Shown here: one piece after another, positions 1 through 8,061 of the stretch | Numbering within the stretch: position 1 is the stretch's first letter | Layout of the letters: each line of letters starts with the position of its first letter | Assembly (NCBI GenBank): GCA_964419605.1 | Contig: CAYQQM010000013.1 | Span: 10,679 to 74,678 of the forward strand | Length of the DNA stretch: 64,000 nt | Direction: 5' to 3' | Source of the DNA: JABFXX01 sp964419605 | GTDB lineage: Bacteria; Myxococcota_A; Polyangia; Haliangiales; Haliangiaceae | The notes under the pieces: model-generated | What the model was told of the DNA's origin: nothing | Database searches by the model: none | Seen by the model: the letters and a program-made list of their open reading frames with translations, nothing else | Program-made: the position numbers and the translations under genes

Positions 1-1
1 G

Positions 2-250
2 CGCCTGCGGGACTCCCTCCGCCACTTCGACCAGCAGATGCACGGCTACCTCAGCGAACACGCGGTTCTTCTTGGCGTTGAGTCGCGAACGTCGTCGCCC
101 GTACGGGTGCCCCGCGATCCTGCCTCGCTTGCGTCGTTCGAAATCGAGGGTCTGTACCCGTGTGGCGAGGGTGCGGGCTATGCCGGGGGCATCGTGTCAG
201 CCGCGCTTGATGGCATGCGTGTTGCGCGCGCGATCATTGGCAACGCCTAA
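2..250 (+). CDS. C-terminal end of FAD-dependent dehydrogenase (COG2509 type), 5' truncated
   Basis: Only the last 82 codons are inside the window; the frame is open from base 2 and stops at 248-250. The visible tail contains RTSSPVRVPRD followed by GLYPCGEGAGYAGGI and SAALDGMRVARAI. This is the characteristic C-terminus of the COG2509/YhiN-like NAD(FAD)-utilising dehydrogenases, where the glycine-rich GEGAGYAGG segment closes over the flavin. The substrate of this family is not established. The gene is co-directional with nrdA but is separated from it by a long regulatory leader, so I do not think they share a transcript. Confidence 0.75.
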   Translation, partial: RLRDSLRHFDQQMHGYLSEHAVLLGVESRTSSPVRVPRDPASLASFEIEGLYPCGEGAGYAGGIVSAALDGMRVARAIIGNA

Positions 251-272
251 CGTCGACGTAGGGAGGCGCACT

Positions 273-288
273 GCGCCTTATATAGCGG
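273..288. promoter_or_regulatory. Probable upstream NrdR box (degenerate)
   Basis: The 16-mer GCGCCTTATATAGCGG matches the NrdR consensus ACACWATATATWGTGT at about 10 of 16 positions, with the TATATA core intact. It starts exactly 31 bp before the better box at 304. Family knowledge: NrdR binds pairs of boxes separated by whole helical turns upstream of ribonucleotide reductase operons. The spacing is the main argument for this weak site. Confidence 0.5.
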
Positions 289-303
289 CTTAACCGAATA
301 TGA

Positions 304-319
304 ACACTATCCCTAGTGT
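304..319. promoter_or_regulatory. NrdR box
   Basis: ACACTATCCCTAGTGT is an almost perfect 7+2+7 dyad with both ACAC and GTGT ends of the NrdR consensus. It lies five bases before a possible -35 element (TTGACC, 325-330). NrdR is the ATP/dATP-sensing repressor of ribonucleotide reductase genes, and the downstream operon is nrdAB, so function and position agree. Confidence 0.75.
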
Positions 320-324
320 GTTCC

Positions 325-353
325 TTGACCTCGCAGCAAACGGGGTCTACAAG
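325..353 (+). promoter_or_regulatory. Candidate sigma-70-type promoter of nrdAB
   Basis: TTGACC (325-330), a 17-bp spacer and TACAAG (348-353) form a plausible but imperfect -35/-10 pair. It sits just downstream of the NrdR boxes and about 50 bases upstream of the riboswitch. It would give a 5' leader of about 300 nt that contains the whole riboswitch. No experimental support; other promoters are possible. Confidence 0.35.
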
Positions 354-399
354 GGAGGAGTCGCCACAGGAGGCAACTTACGAGATAGCGACGTCCCAT

Positions 400-605
400 A
401 GTTCACGCTGGTGCTCGGCGACTTTTGTCGCGGAGCCGAAGAGGGAATCCGGTGCAAATCCGGAACTGCCCCGCAGCGGTAAGCGAGAACGACCTCCACA
501 AATGCACTGACGCCTGTTGGGAAGCGTGGACAGTAGGAGCCATTCGGCGAGCTCGCAAGTCCGAAGACCTGCCAGCGCGAAAGCATTCGACACCTCGGGG
601 GAGGG
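400..605 (+). ncRNA. Cobalamin (B12) riboswitch in the nrdAB leader
   Basis: The conserved core is readable directly: GAATCCGGTGCAAATCCGGA (about 445-464), then ACTGCCCCGCAGCGGTAAGCG (first part at 465-484), and the 3' B12-box region AGTCCGAAGACCTGCC (about 558-573), followed by a CGACACCTCGGGG element. These are the hallmark segments of cobalamin riboswitches. The aptamer ends about 60 nt before the nrdA ribosome binding site. In Gram-negative bacteria such elements usually act by hiding the ribosome binding site when adenosylcobalamin is bound. The logic here would be to shut off this B12-independent reductase when B12 is available for a class II enzyme elsewhere in the genome. Exact ends are estimated. 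Confidence 0.93.
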
Positions 606-666
606 CGTCGCGCGCCAGCGCAGCGGTTTCCACCTACGTGTCTTTACGTTCCACGAAGGAGGATCC

Positions 667-3108
667 ATGCAACCGCAAGCTGAAATCGAAGACTCGCATC
701 GCCCTGGCGTACCGGAAGTGCAGCGCACCCAGGTGATTTTGGGAAATTCCCGCCGGGAGACCGAGCCGGAGATCGGGATCGCCATGCGCGTCACAAAGCG
801 CAACGGCTCGACAGAGCGCGTCGACCTGAACAAGATCGTGCGCGCCGTCGCGCGCTGTTGCGCCGGCCTTGCCGACGTCGATGCAATGCGCGTGGCCACC
901 AAGACGATCAGCGGGCTGTACGACGGAGCCACAACGAGCGAGCTCGATCGACTGTCGATTCACACCGCGGCGGGGCTGATCGCGGAGGAGCCGCAGTACG
1001 GTCGCTTGGCCGCGCGACTGCTGGCGACTTACATCGACAAAGAAGTTCACAACCAAGAAATCCACGCGTTCAGTCAGTCGATCGCCACGGGGCATCGACT
1101 GGGGCTCGTCAACGCGAGGCTCGCGGGCATGGTTGCCGCGAACGCGCGCAAGCTCAATGATTCGATCGCGCCGGGGCGCGATCACGAGTTCGAGTACTTC
1201 GGGTTGCGCACGGTCTACGACCGCTATCTGCTCCGCCACCCAACGACGCGGCTCGTGATCGAGACACCGCAGCAGTTTTTCATGCGCATCGCGTGTGCGT
1301 TGGCAGAGACCACGACCGACGCGCTGGAACTCTACGGATTGTTCTCCGCACTCGAGTATTTGCCCAGCTCGCCGACGCTGTTTAATGCGGGAACGATGCA
1401 CGAGCAGTTATCGAGCTGCTTTTTGCTCGACTCCCCGGTCGACCACCTCGAAGCAATCTATCAGCGCTACACCGACGTCGCATTGTTGTCGAAATTTTCG
1501 GGAGGAATCGGCCTTGCGTACCACCGGGTGCGGTCGCGTGGATCGTTGATCGAAAGCACGAACGGTCACTCCAACGGCATCGTGCCTTGGCTCAAGACGC
1601 TCGACGCTTCGGTGTGCGCCGTCAATCAAGGCGGGAAACGCAAGGGGGCAGCCTGTGTGTATCTTGAACCGTGGCACGCCGACATCGAGCAATTTCTCGA
1701 GTTGCGCGACAATACGGGGGACGAGGCCGCTCGCACTCACAATCTCAACCTCGCCAACTGGATACCGGACTTGTTCATGCGGCGCGTCGAGGCGAACGAG
1801 CCCTGGAGTCTGTTCGATCCGAAGCGCGTCCCCGAGTTGCCGGATCTGTGGGGCGATGCGTTTGACCGGGCGTACCTTGCTGCCGAAGCTGAGGGACTGG
1901 CGGCGAAAACGATTCCGGCGCGCGAACTCTATGCGCGCATGATGCGGACTCTCGCTCAAACCGGGAACGGTTGGATGACGTTCAAAGACGCGTCCAATCG
2001 CGCGTGCAACCAAACCGCGGTGCCTGGGAACGTGGTGCACTTGTCGAATCTTTGCACCGAAATCATCGAGGTGACCAACGGCGACGACGTTGCAGTCTGC
2101 AACCTCGGTTCGATCAACCTGGGTCGCCATCTACTCGATGGCGAATTTGACTTTGCAAAGCTCGCTCGCACGGTTCGTACTGCGGTGCGTCAGCTCGATC
2201 GCGTCATCGACCTGAACTACTACCCAATCGCGGCGGCCGGCCGCTCGAACCTCAAGTGGCGGCCCGTGGGACTCGGGGTGATGGGCCTGCAAGATGTGCT
2301 GTTTCAACTCGGGTTGCCGTTCGACGGTCCGTCGGCGCGAGCGCTGAGCAAGCGAATCGCTGAAGAGGTGTATTTCGCCGCGTTGGTGGCGTCGGTAGAG
2401 CTCGCGCAGGACAAAGGCGCCCATCCCGCGTTTGACCAGACGCGTGCGTCGCGAGGCGAACTGCAATTTGACGCGTGGGGCGTGGTCCCTGAGCATATCG
2501 GCGGCTGGGAAGCGCTGCGCGCCAAAATCCGAGCGGTCGGTCTGCGCAACTCGCTGATGATCGCGATCGCGCCTACGGCGACGATCGCATCGATTGCAGG
2601 ATGCTACGAGTGCATCGAGCCGCAGGTGTCGAATTTGTTCAAGCGGGAGACACTTTCGGGCGATTTCATCCAGGTGAATCGCTATTTGGTCGATGCGCTG
2701 AAACGCCTCGGTCTGTGGAGTGAGCACACGCGCAACCGATTGAAGAACGCCGACGGATCGGTGCAATCGCTAGTGGAGTTGCCCCCAGAGGTGCGCACGT
2801 TGTTCCGCACAGCGTGGGAGTTGCCGATGCGGTCGCTCATCGACATGGCGGCCGAACGCGGGCCGTTCATCGATCAGAGCCAATCGCTGAACCTATTCGT
2901 AGAGAGCCCCACGATTGGACAGCTCTCCAGCATGTATATGTATGCGTGGAAGCGCGGACTAAAGTCCACGTATTATTTGCGGTCGCGCCCGGCGACGCGA
3001 ATTGCCAAGACCACCGTTGAAGTGTCCGGTTCTTCATCGATGGGGAGCGCTGCAGCGGCCATTGCGTGCTCGCTTGAGAACCCGGAAACATGTGAGGCAT
3101 GCCAGTGA
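667..3108 (+). CDS. nrdA: Ribonucleoside-diphosphate reductase, class I, alpha subunit
   Basis: Catalytic subunit of aerobic ribonucleotide reductase, 813 aa. The start at 667 is chosen because AAGGAGG lies at 656-662; longer reading frames would begin inside the riboswitch, and the ATG at 784 is an alternative. An N-terminal ATP-cone begins at about residue 40 (MRVTKRNGS). The active site is visible as NLCTEI with N461, C463 and E465; C251 (QLSSC) and C478 (VAVCN) are the redox pair, Y769-Y770 (STYYLR) the radical relay, and C809/C812 (CEAC) the mobile C-terminal thiols. The ORF overlaps nrdB by 10 bp, so the subunits should be translationally coupled. Regulation by NrdR boxes and a B12 riboswitch is visible upstream. 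Confidence 0.97.
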   Translation: MQPQAEIEDSHRPGVPEVQRTQVILGNSRRETEPEIGIAMRVTKRNGSTERVDLNKIVRAVARCCAGLADVDAMRVATKTISGLYDGATTSELDRLSIHTAAGLIAEEPQYGRLAARLLATYIDKEVHNQEIHAFSQSIATGHRLGLVNARLAGMVAANARKLNDSIAPGRDHEFEYFGLRTVYDRYLLRHPTTRLVIETPQQFFMRIACALAETTTDALELYGLFSALEYLPSSPTLFNAGTMHEQLSSCFLLDSPVDHLEAIYQRYTDVALLSKFSGGIGLAYHRVRSRGSLIESTNGHSNGIVPWLKTLDASVCAVNQGGKRKGAACVYLEPWHADIEQFLELRDNTGDEAARTHNLNLANWIPDLFMRRVEANEPWSLFDPKRVPELPDLWGDAFDRAYLAAEAEGLAAKTIPARELYARMMRTLAQTGNGWMTFKDASNRACNQTAVPGNVVHLSNLCTEIIEVTNGDDVAVCNLGSINLGRHLLDGEFDFAKLARTVRTAVRQLDRVIDLNYYPIAAAGRSNLKWRPVGLGVMGLQDVLFQLGLPFDGPSARALSKRIAEEVYFAALVASVELAQDKGAHPAFDQTRASRGELQFDAWGVVPEHIGGWEALRAKIRAVGLRNSLMIAIAPTATIASIAGCYECIEPQVSNLFKRETLSGDFIQVNRYLVDALKRLGLWSEHTRNRLKNADGSVQSLVELPPEVRTLFRTAWELPMRSLIDMAAERGPFIDQSQSLNLFVESPTIGQLSSMYMYAWKRGLKSTYYLRSRPATRIAKTTVEVSGSSSMGSAAAAIACSLENPETCEACQ

Positions 3109-4103
3109 GCCTGCTCGACCCGGGCATGAATCTCACGCTGCGGCCGATGGCGTATCCACAGTTTTTTGAGATGTATCGCGCCGCGATCAAGAACACCTGG
3201 ACGGTAGAAGAGGTGGACTTCTCAACCGACGTGGCCGACTTGGCCAAGATGCCGCTCGCCGAGCGCCACATGATTCAGCGCTTGATTGCATTTTTCGCGA
3301 CCGGCGACTCGATCGTTGCCAACAATCTCGTTCTCAACCTCTACAAGCATGTCAATGCGCCCGAAGCCCGGATGTATCTGGCGCGCCAACTCTACGAGGA
3401 GGCGCTACATGTGCAGTTCTATCTAACCCTCCTCGACACGTACGTGCCCGATCACGCCGAGCGCCAGCGAGCATTCGCTGCCATCGATACCATCCCTTCG
3501 ATCCGCCTTAAGGCGAAGTTCTGCATGCGGTGGATCGACTCTATCCAATCGCTCGACCGGATCGAGACCCCCGCACAACGGCGCCAGTTCTTGCTGAACC
3601 TCATTTGTTTCGCAGCGTGTATTGAGGGTCTGTTTTTCTTTGCCGCCTTCGCCTACGTGTATTTCCTTCGCAGCAAGGGACTGCTTCATGGCCTCGCCGG
3701 CGGCACAAATTGGGTATTCCGCGACGAGAGTGCGCATATGGCCTTCGCGTTCGAAGTTGTTCACGTCGTGCGCCGCGAACAGCCGGAACTGTTCGATGCC
3801 CAGCTTGAAGCCGATGTGCGTGCGATGTTGGCAGAAGCGATTGCGTGCGAGACGCAGTTCGCCGAAGACTTGGTCTCTGGCGGGGTCGCCGGGTTATCGA
3901 TCGCGGATGTTCGGTGCTATCTACAGTATTGCGCCGACCAGCGGCTTGTCACGCTTGGATTTGACAAGCAGTACGGCGCGAGCAATCCATTTCATTTTCT
4001 CGCACTCCAGGACGTGCAAGAAGTGACGAACTTCTTCGAGAGACGCGTTTCTGCGTACCAAGTGGGCATCGAAGGCGAGGTGGCCTTCGATGCCGCGTTT
4101 TAG
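3099..4103 (+). CDS. nrdB: Ribonucleoside-diphosphate reductase, class I, beta subunit
   Basis: Radical-generating R2 subunit, 334 aa, forming the active enzyme with NrdA. The ferritin-like helices carry a complete set of metal ligands: D70 (ATGDS), E101 and H104 (EALH), E176 (CIEGLFF), E210 and H213 (RDESAH). Y108 stands four residues after H104, the position of the stable tyrosyl radical (E. coli Y122). It is therefore a tyrosyl-radical type and not the tyrosine-less class Ic form. Whether the metal site is di-iron or di-manganese cannot be told from sequence. No nrdI or nrdH gene is adjacent, which slightly favours the Ia-like di-iron type. The ATG lies within the 3' end of nrdA. Confidence 0.96.
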   Translation: MPVSLLDPGMNLTLRPMAYPQFFEMYRAAIKNTWTVEEVDFSTDVADLAKMPLAERHMIQRLIAFFATGDSIVANNLVLNLYKHVNAPEARMYLARQLYEEALHVQFYLTLLDTYVPDHAERQRAFAAIDTIPSIRLKAKFCMRWIDSIQSLDRIETPAQRRQFLLNLICFAACIEGLFFFAAFAYVYFLRSKGLLHGLAGGTNWVFRDESAHMAFAFEVVHVVRREQPELFDAQLEADVRAMLAEAIACETQFAEDLVSGGVAGLSIADVRCYLQYCADQRLVTLGFDKQYGASNPFHFLALQDVQEVTNFFERRVSAYQVGIEGEVAFDAAF

Positions 4104-4215
4104 GCACGCCTGCGTTGGGCGTGGCGCACGCGAACTTTGTCGAGGTGATTCAGCGTATCCTCGACGCCTCAGCGATAGGGGATTGATCGAGTGACCGATA
4201 GCAGCGCGAGCCCCG

Positions 4216-4482
4216 TTAGCCAAATCGCTTGGCGTTACGGGCGCGCGCTTTAGCCGCTTCGATCTCGCGGTTCTTGGGCGGCGCAGTTGTGACCAGGGAG
4301 GCGACCAGTGCGCGCGTCGCGTCCGTGACCTGCTCAACGGCGCGGTCGAACACGATGTAGTTTTTGCCGACCGGCTCGCGGGTACCGCTTACCTTGCGAA
4401 CGTATTGCAGCGCCGCGGCGCGGATTTCTTCTTCGGTCGCTGGCGGCTCGAAATTGAACAACGGCCTGATGTTGCGGCACAT
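4216..4482 (-). CDS. DUF2277 family protein
   Basis: Small 88-aa protein starting MCRNIRPLFNFEPPATEEE, which is the signature opening of DUF2277; the conserved segment RAAALQYVRKVSG follows. No function is established for the family. It lies 14 bp after the PHP phosphoesterase gene on the same strand, so the two are probably co-transcribed. It is convergent with nrdB. A GC-rich inverted repeat (GCACGCC/GGCGTGGC, about 4104-4125) lies between the nrdB and DUF2277 stop codons, but it has no T-run, so I do not call it a terminator. Confidence 0.9.
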   Translation of the reverse strand: MCRNIRPLFNFEPPATEEEIRAAALQYVRKVSGTREPVGKNYIVFDRAVEQVTDATRALVASLVTTAPPKNREIEAAKARARNAKRFG

Positions 4483-4496
4483 GAGCGCCGATATAC

Positions 4497-5213
4497 CTAG
4501 GGTTCGGGCAGTTCTCCAGCCAAAAGCGCGCGCGGCGCGTGATCAAACAGCCGAACGACCGCCGTATGTCCGAACTTCTTTTCGATCCATTCCAGCCCCT
4601 GTTGGGCGCGCTGTACATCGCCGAGTTGGTGCGCATCGGTGGCGACGGCGGTCACGAGTCCTAGCTCCAAGAGATGTCGCGCTTGTTTCATTTCGCGGCG
4701 ACCATGAAACCCCGCGACTGCGGGTAGATCGACCACAAATGCGCACTGCACCGCTAAGGCCCGGGCGGTCTCGTCGTTGTCCCAGAGCGCGTGGTAACGC
4801 TCGGGGTGAGCGAGCACCGGTACTTTGCCCGCAAGGCGAAACTTGAACAGGTGCTCAATGATACCGGTCGGCAGTAGCTCAGGCGGAAACTCGATAAGAA
4901 ACGCGGTGCTATCGCGATAGTGCGGAATCGCCTGAGCGTCCGCGCGTTTGTAGAATACATCGTCCCACATGTTCTCTGCGCCCAAGCGCAGCCTAGGGTG
5001 TCCCGGCCGGTGGAGTTGCTGGACCCGTGCCAGCGCAGCCTCAATCGCATCCCACGGCGGGAGGTATTGCGAGGCTTTCTGATGCGGCGTAACGCACTGC
5101 TCAGTCACGCCGAGCGAGCTGAGCCCATCGAGCATCGCCAAGCTCGCGGTGTCGTCGGGCGCTCCGTCGTCCAGTCCGGGCAATACGTGGCTATGTAGGT
5201 CGACGAAGCCCAT
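4497..5213 (-). CDS. PHP-family phosphoesterase, CpsB/YwqE-like tyrosine phosphatase
   Basis: 238 aa. The N-terminus MGFVDLHSHVLPGLDDGAPD is the PHP metal-binding motif I (H7, H9) of the CpsB/CapC group of manganese-dependent tyrosine phosphatases. Further metal-site segments are visible: TPHQ near residue 65, LAHPERY near residue 140 and TDAHQLG near residue 190. Start 5213 was chosen because the HSH motif begins at residue 7 in the family; the frame is open further upstream but would run into the divergent gene. In other bacteria these enzymes dephosphorylate tyrosine kinases that control capsule or exopolysaccharide length. No such kinase lies next to it, so the substrate here is unknown. 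Confidence 0.85.
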   Translation of the reverse strand: MGFVDLHSHVLPGLDDGAPDDTASLAMLDGLSSLGVTEQCVTPHQKASQYLPPWDAIEAALARVQQLHRPGHPRLRLGAENMWDDVFYKRADAQAIPHYRDSTAFLIEFPPELLPTGIIEHLFKFRLAGKVPVLAHPERYHALWDNDETARALAVQCAFVVDLPAVAGFHGRREMKQARHLLELGLVTAVATDAHQLGDVQRAQQGLEWIEKKFGHTAVVRLFDHAPRALLAGELPEP

Positions 5214-5267
5214 GGCAACCGCGCGTGTGTAGCGCAATTTCGCCCGGCGTGATACTAATAAGGGGGT

Positions 5268-6047
5268 ATGGCCCAGAGCGATAAGCGTGAGAATTCGGTG
5301 TTGTTTTCTCTCCGCGAGCTCCGTCAGATCGAAGAGACTCGGGTCCGGGAAGAGCAGAACGCGGTTCGCAGCGCCGAAGAGGCGCGCATCCAGCAGAAGC
5401 AGGATGCCGAGCGGCGCGTTCGCGAAGCGGAAGAAGCCAAGATTCGCGCCGAGCGAGATCATCAGCGCTCGATTGAAGAAGCGAGGCTAGCTGCTGAGCG
5501 CGAGGCTCGCATGCGTGTAGAGGCGGCAGAGGCTGCCGAGCGTCAACGCCAGCAAGCGGCGCTCGAGCAGCAGCGGTTCGCAAGTGAAATGGAACTACGG
5601 CGTGCGGAGGTAGCGAAGAAGCGTCCGACCTGGATGCTGGCAGTCACGGGCATTGCGGTAGTCGGTATTGTCATCGCCGGATTTGTGGTTGTGCAAAAGA
5701 TCCGTGAGAGCGCTGAAGAGGCCAGGAAAGCAGAGATTGCGAAGAAGGAGGCCTTGGCAGCTGTTAAGGCAGCCAAAGAAGCCCAAGAGGCGCTCGCCAA
5801 AATTGACCGTGAACTGGATGTACTCAACGGCAAGATTTCTTCGGCGGTAGGTGCGGTCGCCGACGCGCAAAACGATGCTGACCGGGCAAAGGCCAAAGCT
5901 CAGCTGGCTGACCTACAGCGTCAGCAGTACGAGGCGAAGCAGCGCGCTGCTGAGGCAAAAGCAGTCGCAGAGAGAGCGGAGCGCCTCAAGCCAATTCACA
6001 CCAGCGCCGAGTGTTTGGCCAACCCGCTGGCCAAAGGGTGCGATTAG
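5268..6047 (+). CDS. Coiled-coil membrane protein, unknown function
   Basis: 259 aa with an unusual three-part layout. Residues 1-117 are a highly charged Glu/Arg/Ala-rich helix with coiled-coil periodicity. A single membrane segment follows at about 120-143 (WMLAVTGIAVVGIVIAGFVV), and then a second Lys/Ala/Glu-rich coiled coil to about residue 240. The tail contains a cysteine pair (SAECLANPLAKGCD). No enzymatic motif is seen. The layout would put one coiled coil on each side of the membrane, as in a scaffold or tether. It is immediately upstream of a Ser/Thr kinase gene on the same strand (113 bp gap), which suggests but does not prove a shared pathway. Confidence 0.7.
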   Translation: MAQSDKRENSVLFSLRELRQIEETRVREEQNAVRSAEEARIQQKQDAERRVREAEEAKIRAERDHQRSIEEARLAAEREARMRVEAAEAAERQRQQAALEQQRFASEMELRRAEVAKKRPTWMLAVTGIAVVGIVIAGFVVVQKIRESAEEARKAEIAKKEALAAVKAAKEAQEALAKIDRELDVLNGKISSAVGAVADAQNDADRAKAKAQLADLQRQQYEAKQRAAEAKAVAERAERLKPIHTSAECLANPLAKGCD

Positions 6048-6160
6048 CGCATCTGGTGCGAAGTGGCGGATGTCGGCTGGGGGCGGACTCACGTGTACAC
6101 GCGGTGGCTGCATCGAAGTCAATTGATCGGTCGACGGGGGACCGTGTATCGTTTAACTCT

Positions 6161-8047
6161 ATGGGGCAAGCGCCAGCTCAGCTGCCCGGCCATTTTGGCA
6201 AGTACTCGATTGTAGGACATCTCGCCACCGGGGGGATGGCGGAGGTCTATCTCGCTCGAGCAGTTGGTCTCCAGGGATTCGAGAAACTGGTGGTGCTTAA
6301 ACGCGTGCGGCCAGACGTAAGCACGGCGGAAATCACCGAGTCGTTTTTGGATGAAGCGCGCCTCGTTGCCACGCTCGAGCATCCCAACATCGCCCACGTT
6401 CATGAGATCGGATCGGTCAACGGTTCGTACTTTTTCGTGATGGAGTACGTCGCTGGTGGCGATTTGCGGCAGCTCATGCAACGCGCCGCCGAGGCCGGTC
6501 GCCGCGTGCTGCTAGCTGATGCGATCTACATCATCATTCAGGTGTGTGAGGCACTGCACTACGCTCACGAAAAAGTTGATCGCGATGGAAGACCCTTGGA
6601 AATCATCCATCGCGACGTGTCGCCGTCCAACGTGCTCTTGAGCCACGACGGAGCCGTAAAAGTGTGCGACTTCGGCGTCGCCAAGGCGACCAATCGGGTT
6701 CGAGAAACGAAGGGTGGCGCGCTCAAAGGGAAATACGCGTATATGTCGCCCGAGCAGTGTAAGGGGCGGCCGCTGGATCGGCGCAGTGATGTATTTTCGA
6801 TTGGCATCTTGCTGTACGAACTCACGACGTTGCAGCAGCTGTTTGTTGCCGACTCCGAGTTCGACGTCATGTGCAAGATCGTGGAGTCTCCGATTCCGGC
6901 CCCATCCTCCGCGGTGGCGGACTATCCTGCTGAACTCGAGAGGATCGCGATGCGCGCGCTCGCCAAAGATCGCGACCACCGATATCCGACTGCACAGGCG
7001 TTGCAGCTCGACCTGGAGGAATTCGCTCGGGAGCACAAGCTTGCCCTATCGTCTGTGAGCGTGACTCAGCTAATGGCGACGCTATTTGACCGAAAGTTAG
7101 CGCGCACTGCGCGGATGGAGATGCCCGCGGGAACACCACCGCCTCCCTTTGCGCTAGGTTCGGGCGGCGACGACATGTACACGGTCGAGTTGAACACTTC
7201 AAATCCGGCGAGTGGGCCCGCGGCTCCAGGGCGTGTCCTCACCGTTCGGGGGGCGGCTCGCACCGCGCCCGCGTGGCTGCTGATTCTCGCTGGGCTCGCG
7301 GGTGTTGCGGCGGCCGGAATCTCGATCGCTGCCAGCGCGATGAAAACGTCGGCCGACAAAGAAGCAGCTGCAGTTCTAGATAGTGATGCTGTCCGAATCG
7401 CGAACGCAGTCGACACGGCTGCGCGCACGGCTCGGATGCGTGCCGAGGGCATCGCGACCGCACCGATGGTGCGAGCAGCGATTGCAACTGACGCAGCGAC
7501 GATGAAAGACCTTGCCGCGACGGAATACGTGTTCTCGGTTGCTCACGGCGAGACGGTTGAATTGTTCCAGCTTGCCCAAGCGGAACAGTCGGCGCCGAGA
7601 TCGATTCTCCGCCTGCCGGAAAGCGCGCCCCCAGTGATCGTGCCGGTCGGCCACGATGCCGAGTTTTCGATCTCCGGTAGCCAGCTGGCCACGGTGCAGG
7701 TCGTGCCGATTGCTGGGTACTCATCGAAGGTGTCTGGTTTGGTTGCGATTCGAGCGGCAGTGGATTTGGCCACGCCAAAGCAGCTACTCGCGGGCCATGC
7801 GGTGTCAGCCGACCTCGTTGGCCCCAATGCCCGCATTGAGCTAGTGGCAAGGCGCCGGGAGGCCGCCGGAGAGCGGCGTTCGATCGAAGTCCATCGGAGC
7901 GGCTCGGCGGTGATTTCTCTTGTTGCGACGCCGCTCGCTGGAGCCCCGCCAATGTGGGCCGCACCCGCGCGATTGGGATGCATTGCGATCGCGGCATTGT
8001 TTATCCTCGTGTATGGTCTCGCCTTGCTTCGCGCTCGTCGCGCGTAG
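6161..8047 (+). CDS. Transmembrane Ser/Thr protein kinase with extracytoplasmic sensor region
   Basis: 628 aa. Residues 13-275 are a complete Hanks-type kinase: glycine loop GHLATGGMAEVY, catalytic lysine K47, HRDVSPSN loop with D152, DFG at 170-172 and the SPEQ segment. The HRDVSPSN variant is typical of myxobacterial kinases. A first membrane helix lies at about 368-390 and a second at about 604-624. The roughly 210 residues between them would be outside the cytoplasm, in a double-pass topology common for sensor receptors. The ligand is unknown. Start ATG 6161 puts the kinase fold near the N-terminus; longer frames overlap the previous gene. Its stop is 14 bp from the globin-cupredoxin lipoprotein gene, so they form an operon. 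Confidence 0.9.
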   Translation: MGQAPAQLPGHFGKYSIVGHLATGGMAEVYLARAVGLQGFEKLVVLKRVRPDVSTAEITESFLDEARLVATLEHPNIAHVHEIGSVNGSYFFVMEYVAGGDLRQLMQRAAEAGRRVLLADAIYIIIQVCEALHYAHEKVDRDGRPLEIIHRDVSPSNVLLSHDGAVKVCDFGVAKATNRVRETKGGALKGKYAYMSPEQCKGRPLDRRSDVFSIGILLYELTTLQQLFVADSEFDVMCKIVESPIPAPSSAVADYPAELERIAMRALAKDRDHRYPTAQALQLDLEEFAREHKLALSSVSVTQLMATLFDRKLARTARMEMPAGTPPPPFALGSGGDDMYTVELNTSNPASGPAAPGRVLTVRGAARTAPAWLLILAGLAGVAAAGISIAASAMKTSADKEAAAVLDSDAVRIANAVDTAARTARMRAEGIATAPMVRAAIATDAATMKDLAATEYVFSVAHGETVELFQLAQAEQSAPRSILRLPESAPPVIVPVGHDAEFSISGSQLATVQVVPIAGYSSKVSGLVAIRAAVDLATPKQLLAGHAVSADLVGPNARIELVARRREAAGERRSIEVHRSGSAVISLVATPLAGAPPMWAAPARLGCIAIAALFILVYGLALLRARRA

Positions 8048-8061
8048 TGACGGAGGCAAAC

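Noticed and set aside
4104..4125. GC-rich hairpin after nrdB
   Set aside because: Stem is short and there is no T-run; not enough for a terminator call.
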